From Candidatus Zhuqueibacterota bacterium (lineage in GTDB: Bacteria > Zhuqueibacterota > Zhuqueibacteria > Zhuqueibacterales > Zhuqueibacteraceae), in assembly GCA_022616415.1 (NCBI GenBank), contig JAKEEU010000316.1, forward strand, positions 16,275 through 80,274: 64,000 bases of DNA. The letters run 5' to 3'. Position 1 is the first letter of the stretch, and the number at the start of each line of letters is the position of its first letter. Below the pieces are notes generated by a model. The model saw only the letters and a program-made list of their open reading frames with translations, was not told where the DNA came from and did no database searches. Of the stretch, positions 35,642 through 45,100 are shown in pieces. Both the position numbers and the translations under genes were made by a program.

Positions 35642-37180
35642 CTACGCCGCCAGACTCCTCCCTCCCGCCACCTGCCCCGTCGCCAAATGCATAATCCATT
35701 CCTGCGTCGCCTCCGGCCTCGAGAGAATTCCAACAAGCCGCCCTTCCCACATCACGCCGATGCGATCCGCCAGCGCCATCACCTCCGGTAAGTCCGAGGA
35801 GATGACGATGACGGCACGGCCTTCGGCGGCGAGGCGGCGGATCAATTCGTGGATTTCGCGTTTGACGCCAATATCGATGCCGCAGGTTGGCTCGTCGAAA
35901 ATCAGCACGCGACAGTTGGTTGCCAACCAGCGCGCGAGCACCACTTTCTGGCGGTTGCCGCCGCTGAGATTCACAACTAGCTGCGCCAACGACGGTGTGC
36001 GAATGCGCAAATGCTCGACATGCTGTTGTGCGGTCGCTTTGACTTGTCGCCAATTGATGTGCCAACCCGCGCGCAATTTGTCGTAGCTGCTCAGCACGAT
36101 GTTTTCCTGCACGCTCAAGCCCATGATCAACCCTTGCAGATTGCGATCTTCCGTCAGCAGGCCGATACCGAGGCTAATGGCCTCAGCCGGCGAGGCCGGG
36201 TTGATTTCTTTGCTGTCGAGAAAAATGCGGCCGGTTTGTTTGCGATCCGCGCCAAAAATCATGCGCGCTACTTCGGTGCGGCCTGAGCCAACGAGTCCGG
36301 CGAACCCGAAGATTTCTCCGGCTTGCACACTGAAGCTGACACCATGCACCCATTTGCGGCCAAGATTTTCGACGCGCAAAACTTCGGCGGTCATAGGGTG
36401 CTGTTCTTGTCGTGCAATGTTTGAATCTTCTTTTAACTCTCGCCCAACCATCCATTGCACGAGTTGCTGACGATTCGTACTTGCAACTTCCGTCGTTTTC
36501 ACCCACCTGCCATCGCGGAGCACGGTGAGCCGGTCGCCAATTTCAAAGATCTCTTCGAGGCGATGCGAGATATAAATGATGCCAACGCCTTCTGCTGTGA
36601 GCCGCCGGATGAGAGAAAACAAATACTCCAGTTCTTTGTCGGTCAGAGTCGCTGAAGGCTCGTCCATCGCGATGATGCGGGCGCGATGGTGCAAGGCTTT
36701 CGCAATCTCCACCATTTGGCGTTGCGCCACGCTGAGACGGGACACCGGCTGTTGCAGCGGCAACTCAACCCCGATTTGCGCGAGCAGAGCGCCGGCTTCG
36801 GCGCACAGTTTCTTCCAGTCAATGAACGGCGATTTATCATTCCAGCGACGCGGCTGATGGCCGAGCAAAATATTCTCCGCCACCGAGAGCGCCGGCACGA
36901 GCTTGAAATCCTGGTAAATCACGCCAATCCCCGTCGCAATCGCTTCCGCCGGATTCGCAAAATGCCGCTGCGTGCCATTCACCCAAATCTCGCCGCTGTC
37001 GGGTTTCTCTGCACCCGCTATCACTTTGATGAGCGTCGATTTCCCCGCGCCATTCTCGCCGACGAGGCAATGCACCTCGCCCGGCCGCAGATCGAAATTC
37101 ACCTCATCCAACGCCACCACGCCGGGGTAGCGCTTGGAGAGGCGGCGGAGGCAAAGCAAATTGTTGATCGAGTCGGGCAA
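35642..37180 (-). CDS. Sugar ABC transporter ATPase with two nucleotide-binding domains (RbsA/MglA type)
   Basis: The 512-residue protein carries tandem ABC domains. NBD1 has Walker A GENGAGKS (about 38-45), Q-loop IYQDFKLVPALSV, signature RLSVAQRQMVEIA and Walker B IIAMDEPSA. NBD2 has the degenerate Walker A GLVGSGRTE typical of this family, signature NLSGGNRQKVVLARWL and Walker B VLIFDEPTCGID. It should energise import of a monosaccharide such as ribose, galactose or xylose. No permease or binding protein lies in the window next to it, which is unusual. It fits the surrounding glycosidase genes. Confidence 0.93.
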   Translation of the reverse strand: MPDSINNLLCLRRLSKRYPGVVALDEVNFDLRPGEVHCLVGENGAGKSTLIKVIAGAEKPDSGEIWVNGTQRHFANPAEAIATGIGVIYQDFKLVPALSVAENILLGHQPRRWNDKSPFIDWKKLCAEAGALLAQIGVELPLQQPVSRLSVAQRQMVEIAKALHHRARIIAMDEPSATLTDKELEYLFSLIRRLTAEGVGIIYISHRLEEIFEIGDRLTVLRDGRWVKTTEVASTNRQQLVQWMVGRELKEDSNIARQEQHPMTAEVLRVENLGRKWVHGVSFSVQAGEIFGFAGLVGSGRTEVARMIFGADRKQTGRIFLDSKEINPASPAEAISLGIGLLTEDRNLQGLIMGLSVQENIVLSSYDKLRAGWHINWRQVKATAQQHVEHLRIRTPSLAQLVVNLSGGNRQKVVLARWLATNCRVLIFDEPTCGIDIGVKREIHELIRRLAAEGRAVIVISSDLPEVMALADRIGVMWEGRLVGILSRPEATQEWIMHLATGQVAGGRSLAA

Positions 37181-37335
37181 GTTGGCTCCCTCGGAGTCTT
37201 GGAGTAAAGGATTATTGGATTGATGGATTTTTGGATTAATGCTGAAATGTAAATCCTAATACTCCATTAATCCATTACCCCATCAATCCAACAATCCAGT
37301 GCTCCATGACTCCAAAACTCCATCACTCCAGCTAT

Positions 37336-40300
37336 CTACTGGCTGATCTTCACCGTCTTCACCTCCCACGCGCCCAAATTCACCACCAGCTTTTGACCGG
37401 AGAGCGCCAGCGGCTTTTCTTCCCACTCGATCAAATTCACTTCGCTCACCGTTTTCGCCGCAAACGGAAGGGAAATCGTCGCAGTGGCCGGCTTGCCCGT
37501 GCTCTCGTAAAGGCGCAGAATCCAGGTCTCACCGTCTTCGGCTTTTTTCAGCGCGGAGACCATCACCCGCGCCGGCTCGACACTGAAAAAGCTGTGCATC
37601 GCCGGCAATTTGCCGTCTTGCTGTTGGATCACGCGGGCGGCGAGCGGCAGGTTGAATGCATGGCCGTTTTGCACGGCGCCGCTGCTCCGCCAATCGCCAT
37701 TGTGGGGCATGATCGCCAAAGCGAAATGATGCTCGCTCTCGTCGGCCTTGGGATCGGGAGAATCCGGCGCGCGCAACGCCGTCACGCGCACCACGCCGTC
37801 TTGCACATCGACGCCGTATTTGGAATCATTGACTACAGTCACGCCAAACTGCTCGTTCGAGAGGTCGAGCCATTTTTGCATGAGCATTTCTTCACCGTTG
37901 CTAGGGCGCTCCATCGCCGCGAAAGGAATTTCGGAGCTGACGCGGCCATCGAAGAGCTGGAAGGGATAAACGGCTTTCAGCGTTTTATTGCGCTCGCGCC
38001 AATTCGCGTGATAGCGCATTTCCACCCGCGGCAATGTGGCGTAAATCAAATACTCCTGCGCAATGTGAGAATTGCCGCACTCATACTTGGTCAGCAATCG
38101 CGCCCGTAGCGGGCCGGTCTCGAGCACGATCGGCGGCTCCGCCAATTTCAGCCAATCCGACGTGCCGTCGTAGGCGATATTCAGCGCTGACTTTTCGCCG
38201 CCCTTCTCACCCAAAATTTTCAGGCCGCTGGATTTGTCCGCGATCCATTCACGATTTTGCTGGCTATCCACCAAATGCGCCAGCCCGCCGCGCACCGGAT
38301 CGATTTGGACGCTGTAATAACTGTTGCTCAACGTGAGGCTATCGATATCCACACGCGCGCGAACGCTCAGATCCGGCTCTTCCGCGCTCCATTCCAGCCA
38401 GTAGACTTTGTAGCCGAACGCCGGCACGTCTTCCGGCAGAAAGAGCAGGCGAAAGTGCATGCCATGCGCGGTCGAATCATGCTGCTGAATTTGGACGAGC
38501 AATTTTTTGCCGCCGGCGTCACGAAAATACGGCGTCAGCTTAATCTCGGGTTCAACAGCATCTTTTTTCTTTTTCCCCTTTTGCAGTTTGGTCTTTGCTT
38601 TTTGCTCTTTGATTTTTGCCGTTTGCTGTTTATAAGGCACGGTCACTTCAACTTCAACCGCGTCCGTTCGCGGCCAGTTCAACGCGTTGTAAACGACGAC
38701 CGGTATCTCGTCTTTGTCTTTGGACTGGCTGGTAATGGCCGTCTCAATGCGGGTCATGGATTTGTCGAGCGCGGCCTTGGCGGTTTCGATGGCTTCGCGA
38801 TAGAGACGCTGGGAATTTTCATAATTGGCCGCGACGCCGGCGCCGCCCAAAAGATCGCGGTGCTGATTGAACAAAACGTTCCGCCACTGCGTGATAAATT
38901 CGGTTTGCGCGTAAACCATTCCATAAGGCTGCGCCAAAAGCGAGAACGCCTCCGCCGCCGGGAGCAACATTTCGCTGCGGCGATTGCCCCATTTTTGCAG
39001 CGCCTGGCTCGTCCACGCGCCGGCAAAGACCGGACTGATTTCCTCGCGATGCACGGGCAGCGTCAGCGATTGCTTGGCCAATTCTTGAAAAAATCCGTCG
39101 GTTGTGGCCATGCGCACCGTAGGTGTGGCTGGCCGATAGGCTAAATCTTCGGCGAGTCGAATGTCATAACCGGTTGGCCCGCCGCTCTGCTCGCCGACGT
39201 CGAAGAGCCGCAGCGCATGGGGCCAGTTAAATTCTTTCTTAGCCTGATGCGAATATCGCCGCACTTCCTTGGTGAGCCGCGAATTGAACCAATCCGGCGG
39301 CCGATAACCGAACACGCGGCTGCCGTCCAGCCCCTCCCATTCGAACAAACGCATCGTTTCCCAAGGCCGGTAAAAAACATACGCCGACGTGCCGCTTTTT
39401 TTCAAAATTTGCGGCAAGCTCCACGGATGGCCGTTGGCATCCGGCATCCACGCGATTTTCACGTCGACGCCGAATTTTTCTTTGAGATAACGTTTGCCGT
39501 AAAGAAATTGGCGGGCCAACGCTTCGCCGGAGGACAAGTTGGCATCGCTTTCCACCCAAGTGCCACCGACGATTTCCCAGCGGCCATCACGTACCGCTTG
39601 TTGAATGGTGGCAAATAACGCCGGATCGTCCTGCTCCATCCACCAATAAGCCAGCGCCTGGCCGTGCGAAAAATAAAAGTCCGGATATTTTTCGAGATGG
39701 CGAATCGCCTGTGAAAAAGCGCTGCGACAAAGGTTGATCGTTTCCGGATAGCGCCACAACCATTCGGTGCCAATGTGCGAGGTGCCGGCAAGCGTCACAT
39801 CCGGCAGTTTCGCCGCCGCCGCCGGAAGCTGCGGCAATTGGCTTTGGGCTTCGGCGATGATTTCGTTGAGCGAGTCGGCCTTGCCCTCTTTCATCGCCGA
39901 CCACATTTTTTCCTCAAATTCTTCTTGCGCCGCAACCCGTTCGCCGCGATGGTATTGCTGCAGCAATGCCGCGGTCATGATATATCGACGCAGCTCAAGA
40001 TGCTCAACCGTCAGAAACAAACGTGGCGACCCAGGCGCTTTCTCGGCGGAATCGAGAAGGGTGGAGTTGATTCGCACTTCAAACCGGCCGCCGGCCTTGG
40101 CGCTCTCCGTCAGCAACAAGTAGCCGGAATCCCCACGAAATTTGTATTTGGCCTCTTTGCCATTGATCAAAACGGACCCTTCGGCTTTGCCAAGATCGAC
40201 CGTAAGATACACCGGGAAGCCGGCCCATTCTTTGGGAAGAAAAATGACGCGACGAAATTCGAGGCTGCCGTTGGCGGCCAGCGTATCGATGCCTTCGACT

Positions 40301-41442
40301 TCGTAAGTTCCGAAAATGCGGCCGAGCAGACGGCTGTCATAGCGCAAGGGCACGACGCGGCGCACTTCGTATTTGCCAAATTGCAAGCGCATTTGCCAGG
40401 AGCCGGGGGCTTGAAATCCCGACACAATGGTGGAAATCGGAACGCGAAAATTTAGCGGGCGCAACGCGCCGGCGTGCAACACAAAATTTTGCTCGCGATC
40501 GATTTGCACGCCGCGTTTCGCATCCAAGCGCTCAATGGCGGAGGCGCGCCGTGAGCGCGAAGCGGCGCCCGGGGGAGCGAAAAAGCGCACTCGACAATCT
40601 CCCAGCGCTTGCTGCTGCGGATTGGAGATAATGGTTTGCACCGCTACGATTGGAACGTTGTCGCGGCTGAAGATGAGATCGTCCGCCAATTCGAGAGGGC
40701 GAATGCGAATTTGCTCTGGATCGGCGCGCGGAATCGTCACGAGTCGTTCCGGCGTTTCAGCTTGAATAATCAAGCCGGCATCGCCGGCAATGGCATTGCG
40801 GCCGGCAAAACGGGCTGACAGCATCCATTCGCCGACAATATTGACCACTTTGAAAAGAACGCTGTTCCAACCTTTTTGTACTGTGACTTGCACCGTGTCA
40901 TCATCAAAACGATGCGTCCGGCGATCGGTGCGTTGCAACACCGATACGCCATTCACCCAGACGGCCACTTGCTCGTCAAACCCGGTGAGAAGCTGAACCG
41001 TATCGGCGCGGCTGCTATGCACGTAAATATGCGCATAAGCCACCGCGCGCTCCAACGGCGGCAGATCCAGCACCGGGTCGAGAAAATTCAGAAAAGCGCC
41101 GCCGGCAGCACCGGGCGTTTGATAGTGCCGCCAAGTTTGTCCGGCCGTCTTCAAACCACCGTGAGGCCGCAACAACGCCTCACCGCCGATCAAATCCGTC
41201 GTGAGCGCACTGGTGTCTCGCGCCGGAAAGACGCCGAGAATCAGCCATTCATTCACGTAACCTTGCGATTGCGCGCGCGCTGAGGTAAAAAACGTCGATG
41301 CGATAAAAAGCGCCAAAAAGCAAATCGCCGCCTGCCACTTGCTCTTTGCCACTTGCTTTTTGCTTTTTTCTGTTTGCTGTTTACCGCCTTGCTTCCATCC
41401 TTCCACCTTTCCCTGCATCATCCGGAACTGACGACCTGTCAT
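37336..41442 (-). CDS. Secreted GH38-like alpha-mannosidase relative with altered zinc ligands
   Basis: The 1368-residue protein has a long Lys-rich leader before a signal peptide (about 38-58), a galactose-binding-like N-terminal part, a GH38 catalytic domain (about 550-900) and C-terminal beta domains. The nucleophile region is intact (IAWMPDANGHPWSLPQIL, Asp about 668). However, the first zinc motif reads SHIGTEWLW (Gly 558 where Asp is expected), and the second reads NQHRDLLGG (Arg 862 where His is expected, His one position early). A Lys-rich insert (about 935-960) comes from a TTTGC-type word repeat, as does the leader. It may act on other alpha-glycans or be a binding protein. Confidence 0.85.
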   Translation of the reverse strand: MTGRQFRMMQGKVEGWKQGGKQQTEKSKKQVAKSKWQAAICFLALFIASTFFTSARAQSQGYVNEWLILGVFPARDTSALTTDLIGGEALLRPHGGLKTAGQTWRHYQTPGAAGGAFLNFLDPVLDLPPLERAVAYAHIYVHSSRADTVQLLTGFDEQVAVWVNGVSVLQRTDRRTHRFDDDTVQVTVQKGWNSVLFKVVNIVGEWMLSARFAGRNAIAGDAGLIIQAETPERLVTIPRADPEQIRIRPLELADDLIFSRDNVPIVAVQTIISNPQQQALGDCRVRFFAPPGAASRSRRASAIERLDAKRGVQIDREQNFVLHAGALRPLNFRVPISTIVSGFQAPGSWQMRLQFGKYEVRRVVPLRYDSRLLGRIFGTYEVEGIDTLAANGSLEFRRVIFLPKEWAGFPVYLTVDLGKAEGSVLINGKEAKYKFRGDSGYLLLTESAKAGGRFEVRINSTLLDSAEKAPGSPRLFLTVEHLELRRYIMTAALLQQYHRGERVAAQEEFEEKMWSAMKEGKADSLNEIIAEAQSQLPQLPAAAAKLPDVTLAGTSHIGTEWLWRYPETINLCRSAFSQAIRHLEKYPDFYFSHGQALAYWWMEQDDPALFATIQQAVRDGRWEIVGGTWVESDANLSSGEALARQFLYGKRYLKEKFGVDVKIAWMPDANGHPWSLPQILKKSGTSAYVFYRPWETMRLFEWEGLDGSRVFGYRPPDWFNSRLTKEVRRYSHQAKKEFNWPHALRLFDVGEQSGGPTGYDIRLAEDLAYRPATPTVRMATTDGFFQELAKQSLTLPVHREEISPVFAGAWTSQALQKWGNRRSEMLLPAAEAFSLLAQPYGMVYAQTEFITQWRNVLFNQHRDLLGGAGVAANYENSQRLYREAIETAKAALDKSMTRIETAITSQSKDKDEIPVVVYNALNWPRTDAVEVEVTVPYKQQTAKIKEQKAKTKLQKGKKKKDAVEPEIKLTPYFRDAGGKKLLVQIQQHDSTAHGMHFRLLFLPEDVPAFGYKVYWLEWSAEEPDLSVRARVDIDSLTLSNSYYSVQIDPVRGGLAHLVDSQQNREWIADKSSGLKILGEKGGEKSALNIAYDGTSDWLKLAEPPIVLETGPLRARLLTKYECGNSHIAQEYLIYATLPRVEMRYHANWRERNKTLKAVYPFQLFDGRVSSEIPFAAMERPSNGEEMLMQKWLDLSNEQFGVTVVNDSKYGVDVQDGVVRVTALRAPDSPDPKADESEHHFALAIMPHNGDWRSSGAVQNGHAFNLPLAARVIQQQDGKLPAMHSFFSVEPARVMVSALKKAEDGETWILRLYESTGKPATATISLPFAAKTVSEVNLIEWEEKPLALSGQKLVVNLGAWEVKTVKISQ

Positions 41443-41577
41443 CTATTTTGCCTCCTGAAGAAAGTTTTTGTCCACGATGCCGACGGGCACAGGGAAAACC
41501 GCCGGCGCCTTTTCACCACGAAAATATTTTGCAATCACTTAAAATATTCAACCGAGTTAATTTTGCTCTGTCCTTTA

Positions 41578-41682
41578 TCATTGCTGTTGCCGTTCTCTTT
41601 TTCGGCGCAATAGCTCTGGTATCACAACAAAAATGAAAATCACCAAAGTGAGAGCGGCCATCATAAAAATAGCATTAGTCAT
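41578..41682 (-). CDS. 34-aa single-pass membrane microprotein
   Basis: The frame starts with an ATG that overlaps the end of the 78-aa gene (stop at 41675-41677), so translation can be coupled. It encodes a hydrophobic helix (MMAALTLVIFIFVVIPELL) and a positively charged tail (RRKRERQQQ), giving an inside-positive C-terminus. It is too short for most gene finders. The function is unknown; a pair with the 78-aa membrane protein is likely. Confidence 0.5.
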   Translation of the reverse strand: MTNAIFMMAALTLVIFIFVVIPELLRRKRERQQQ

Positions 41683-41911
41683 TTTTGCCTCGCGGTTTGG
41701 TAAGAAAAATATAAACACAGAACATGAGAAACCAAAACAGTGCCCCAACGACTAAATGAAACCATCTAAGACGCCCTTCGGTTAATGCACTGCCAAAAAT
41801 CAATGCCCCAAAACCTATGTTACCAAGTTCAAGAAACTTCTCTCCAACAGCGTGGCGCTGCTCTTCCGTCAGCGTAAAAAATTCGACAAATGCTTTGCCC
41901 ATTCGTGCCAT
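41675..41911 (-). CDS. Small two-helix membrane protein (78 aa)
   Basis: A good GGAGGTGG ribosome site precedes ATG 41911. The N-terminal helix (FVEFFTLTEEQRHAVGEKFLELG) is amphipathic, followed by two membrane segments (IGFGALIFGSAL and LVVGALFWFLMFCVYIF). It resembles a common family of small conserved membrane proteins of unknown role. The 34-aa ORF overlaps its end. Confidence 0.7.
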   Translation of the reverse strand: MARMGKAFVEFFTLTEEQRHAVGEKFLELGNIGFGALIFGSALTEGRLRWFHLVVGALFWFLMFCVYIFLTKPRGKND

Positions 41912-42183
41912 TTTCCCACCTCCGCCGCCTTTTTTATTTTAGCTGCGAACACGATTTACAGCTTAAATATAATGAACTTTTGTGCAGCATCCAAGTGCTT
42001 TTATCTCAAGAGAATTGGAAACAAAAAGAATTTTACCAAAGCTGAAACACAGGTGGAAATTAATCCACCCTTTAAAGAATAATGAATGTGAATAAGTGGG
42101 CTTTTTCAGAAGAAAAGATTACGTATGTCCACCAAAAAATAATGAACAAAACGGAGGGAACTCGACTGAAAAAGGCGTCCTGC
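41912..42183. other. Intergenic stretch, nothing convincing
   Basis: This AT-rich gap of 272 bp has no coding frame with a ribosome site on either strand and no hairpin with a T-run. The promoter of the small membrane-protein pair probably lies in its left part. Confidence 0.35.
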
Positions 42184-45100
42184 CTATTGTTTTTCCGGTG
42201 GCGGCGCCGGCAATGCTGCTGTAGCGGCTTTGCTAACTTTCAAAAGCTGGTAACGTTTGCGATACTCACGTTTAAAATCTTCAACAGTGGCGGCAAAACT
42301 GAGCCGCTGACGCTCGGCTTGATTTTGCCAGTAAATTTCGACGCGCCGCACTTGCGACGAGAGATGGGCGCGGTCTTTCTCCAAAGAAATTCTGCGACCG
42401 TCAGCCACGATCCGTTCCACTTTGGCGAAATAGGGAAAATGCAGCACCAGGCGTTGCGGAGATGTTTGCCAATTTGTTGAAAAATCAATCACCATCCCGT
42501 TGTCGATCACCTCGGCTACAAACGAGACCTTGCCAAAGTTGGTCACGGCATTCTGCACGGAAATCTTTTCCCCCGTTTTGATCCAAGCCGGCGAAACGGC
42601 GGAGAGCAGATGAAGCTCGCGGTCGTGCTCGCGCAGCAGCATGTTGCGCACGAGCATGAGCAAGCTTGCGGCAAAACCGGACCGGCCTGGCTGCAAAAAT
42701 GATACAGGCAACGCCGGGCAATTGCGGTCGCCCCATGGCCGTAGGCGCTCGTCGCAGCCAAGGTGTGCGGCGCTCGTGTGCAAGAGCAAGGCATATAGTC
42801 TTTCAATCACGTTCGCTTGCTCGCCGCGCCTCAGCTCGGCCTCTGCAACATAAGCCGTCAAATCCGGGTACATCCAAAAGTCGAACGGATCGCGCTCATC
42901 GCTTTGTGCCAGCAAACCCTCGTCAAATTGTCCGCGCGCTCTTTCCAAAGTCGCACTGACATTTTCGTCTCCCGGCGACAGAATCTCGCTGGGATAAACA
43001 GCGGCGAGATTGCCGGTGTCAAAGCCGCTCTCCAGTTCCAGCGCCGGCGCAATAAAGCCCTCGTTGGCTTTCGTGGCGTCGTTGAGCCGGCGATCAAAAG
43101 CTTTTCGCAATGCTTCCAATTCTTTTGTAAAAAAAGAAACATCTTCCGGCGCGCCCACGGCGCGGGCAATTTGGATGGCGTAGCGCCAACCGAGCAGCGC
43201 ATAAAAATTATCACCGGTGGCATGATTGGCGCGTTTGCCCGCAACTGCCGCCGGCAAAATTTTCCAAGAATCGCGCTGTCGCGCGTCGTGCAGCGCATGA
43301 AGGGTTTTCTTTAACGCAGGGTAAATTTCCCGGCCAAAAGCCCAATCGCGAGTAAGCTCGAGATGTTGGCCATAAGCCCACAGGACCGGGCCGACTTCTC
43401 TCAATGCGATGGAAAACATCGCGCCGGGTGCTTGCGCCAGCCACAAGCGGCGAAGAATCTGTTTGGACAAATCGTGTTGTCCCGTCAAATCGAGCAAGCG
43501 CGCCAGCAACGCGGTCTCGCGCAGATCGAAACCGCCGTGATCGAATTGTGTTCCCGGCGCGTTGAATTGATTGCCGGCGATCATAAGATACACCAAATTC
43601 GCGCGCCACGCCGCGTCGACTTTGCGCTCGGGCAATATGATTTGCGTTCCACGATTGAGTGCATTTTGCCAATAACGCACGGCATTTTCTCGCAGCCTAT
43701 CGAAGTCCGCAGTGAAAACATTTTCTGCGAGTACGGCGGCTGAGCGCATGGGCGTTGCCGGCATGGAAAAAACGAGCGTGCGAGATTCTTCCGGCGCGAG
43801 CGTCCAGCGATATTCCAATCGACCGGCAGGCGTTTCCGCCTCAAGCGCTTCGCCATTCGAGAAATTAACAACCGGTGGCATTTCCGGCAGCACCATCAGC
43901 GCCTGTTCGTCGCGCAACAGCAAACGGCCGTCAACTTTGTAACGCCAATTGGGATTGAACGACAATTTGGCGGCAAGCGGGTGCAGCGCGTTATTGAAGC
44001 GCGGCGCCACAGCGAGCTTGGCCTCAGTCGAAGCATTGTTGCGGTTTTGCACCCGAACGCGCACCCAATTGAACAGCGGCGCGAGCGAGTCATCCGCCGC
44101 AGGAAACGCAAAAGTTTCAAAAGCGTACTCAACGCCATCAACGCTCGTTCGGTAACGCACGATCGGCAAGCCCTCGGCGGTGAGCGATTTCACGCGACAA
44201 CTCAACGGCGCCAAATCCGCGCCGCCAAGAAATATGATTTCAGCCCAGCCCGTATTGAGATAACCTTCCGGCGTTACGAGCGTGAATCCTGGACGATCTT
44301 TCGTGCCAAGAATCGCCATCGGCTTCTGAAAATAATCGAACGGCTCTTCGCGATCCATGGCTGGATCAGCCATCGACGCGACGTGAGGTGGTGCGAGCGC
44401 CTCGGGAAAATTGCTGATGGCGACCGGCGGCGCAACGATGCCGCCCTCGCCGCCAAAATCTTCAACGCGAACGGCGAGACTATTAGTGCGCTCGAATTGC
44501 GCCAGTTTCGTGATCTCGGTGAAAGTCAAACGCCGGTCGGCGTCAATGATATCCGTAGAAAGATCGCGCGCCAATTTCCCATTCACCCAAACTTGATAGC
44601 GATCATCGACGCCGCCGAAGCCGAGCCATAGGCGTTCGCCCTGCCACGAGTTGTCGAGCCGAAATTGGCAGCGATACCACGCCACACCGTCGTATCCTGA
44701 ATAGCCCTGTCTTTCCCACGGCTCGCCGATGCGAATCAGCGGCCACTGTTTTTCATCGACTGGCTTGTCACCCCAACTCGTCACCGTCGCCATCGCCTGC
44801 GAGTCCGGCTTGAAATGCCATTCCGCCGGCAAGGCCTGAAAATAGACTTGGTGCAAACGAAAATCCTCAGCGTAAAAAATCGCGCGTTGGCCCGGCGCCA
44901 AACGCTGCCGGCCCTGCCAATCCGGCTTCCATGCTTGCGGCAAATCATTTGCATCGAGCGAAAAAAGCCGCGAGATATTGGTCAGCAAAATGTTGCCGCC
45001 GCCGGCATTCGCCACAAATTCCAACCGCTGCAAATCCTCCGGACCGGTGCCGGGTGGAAGCGGCACTGCGGTTTGCCGGACGATCGTCGTGTCGCTGCGA

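Noticed and set aside
41346..41636. Plus-strand ORF of 96 codons over the start of the GH38-like gene
   Set aside because: It runs over a TTTGC word repeat and a minus-strand coding region; no support.
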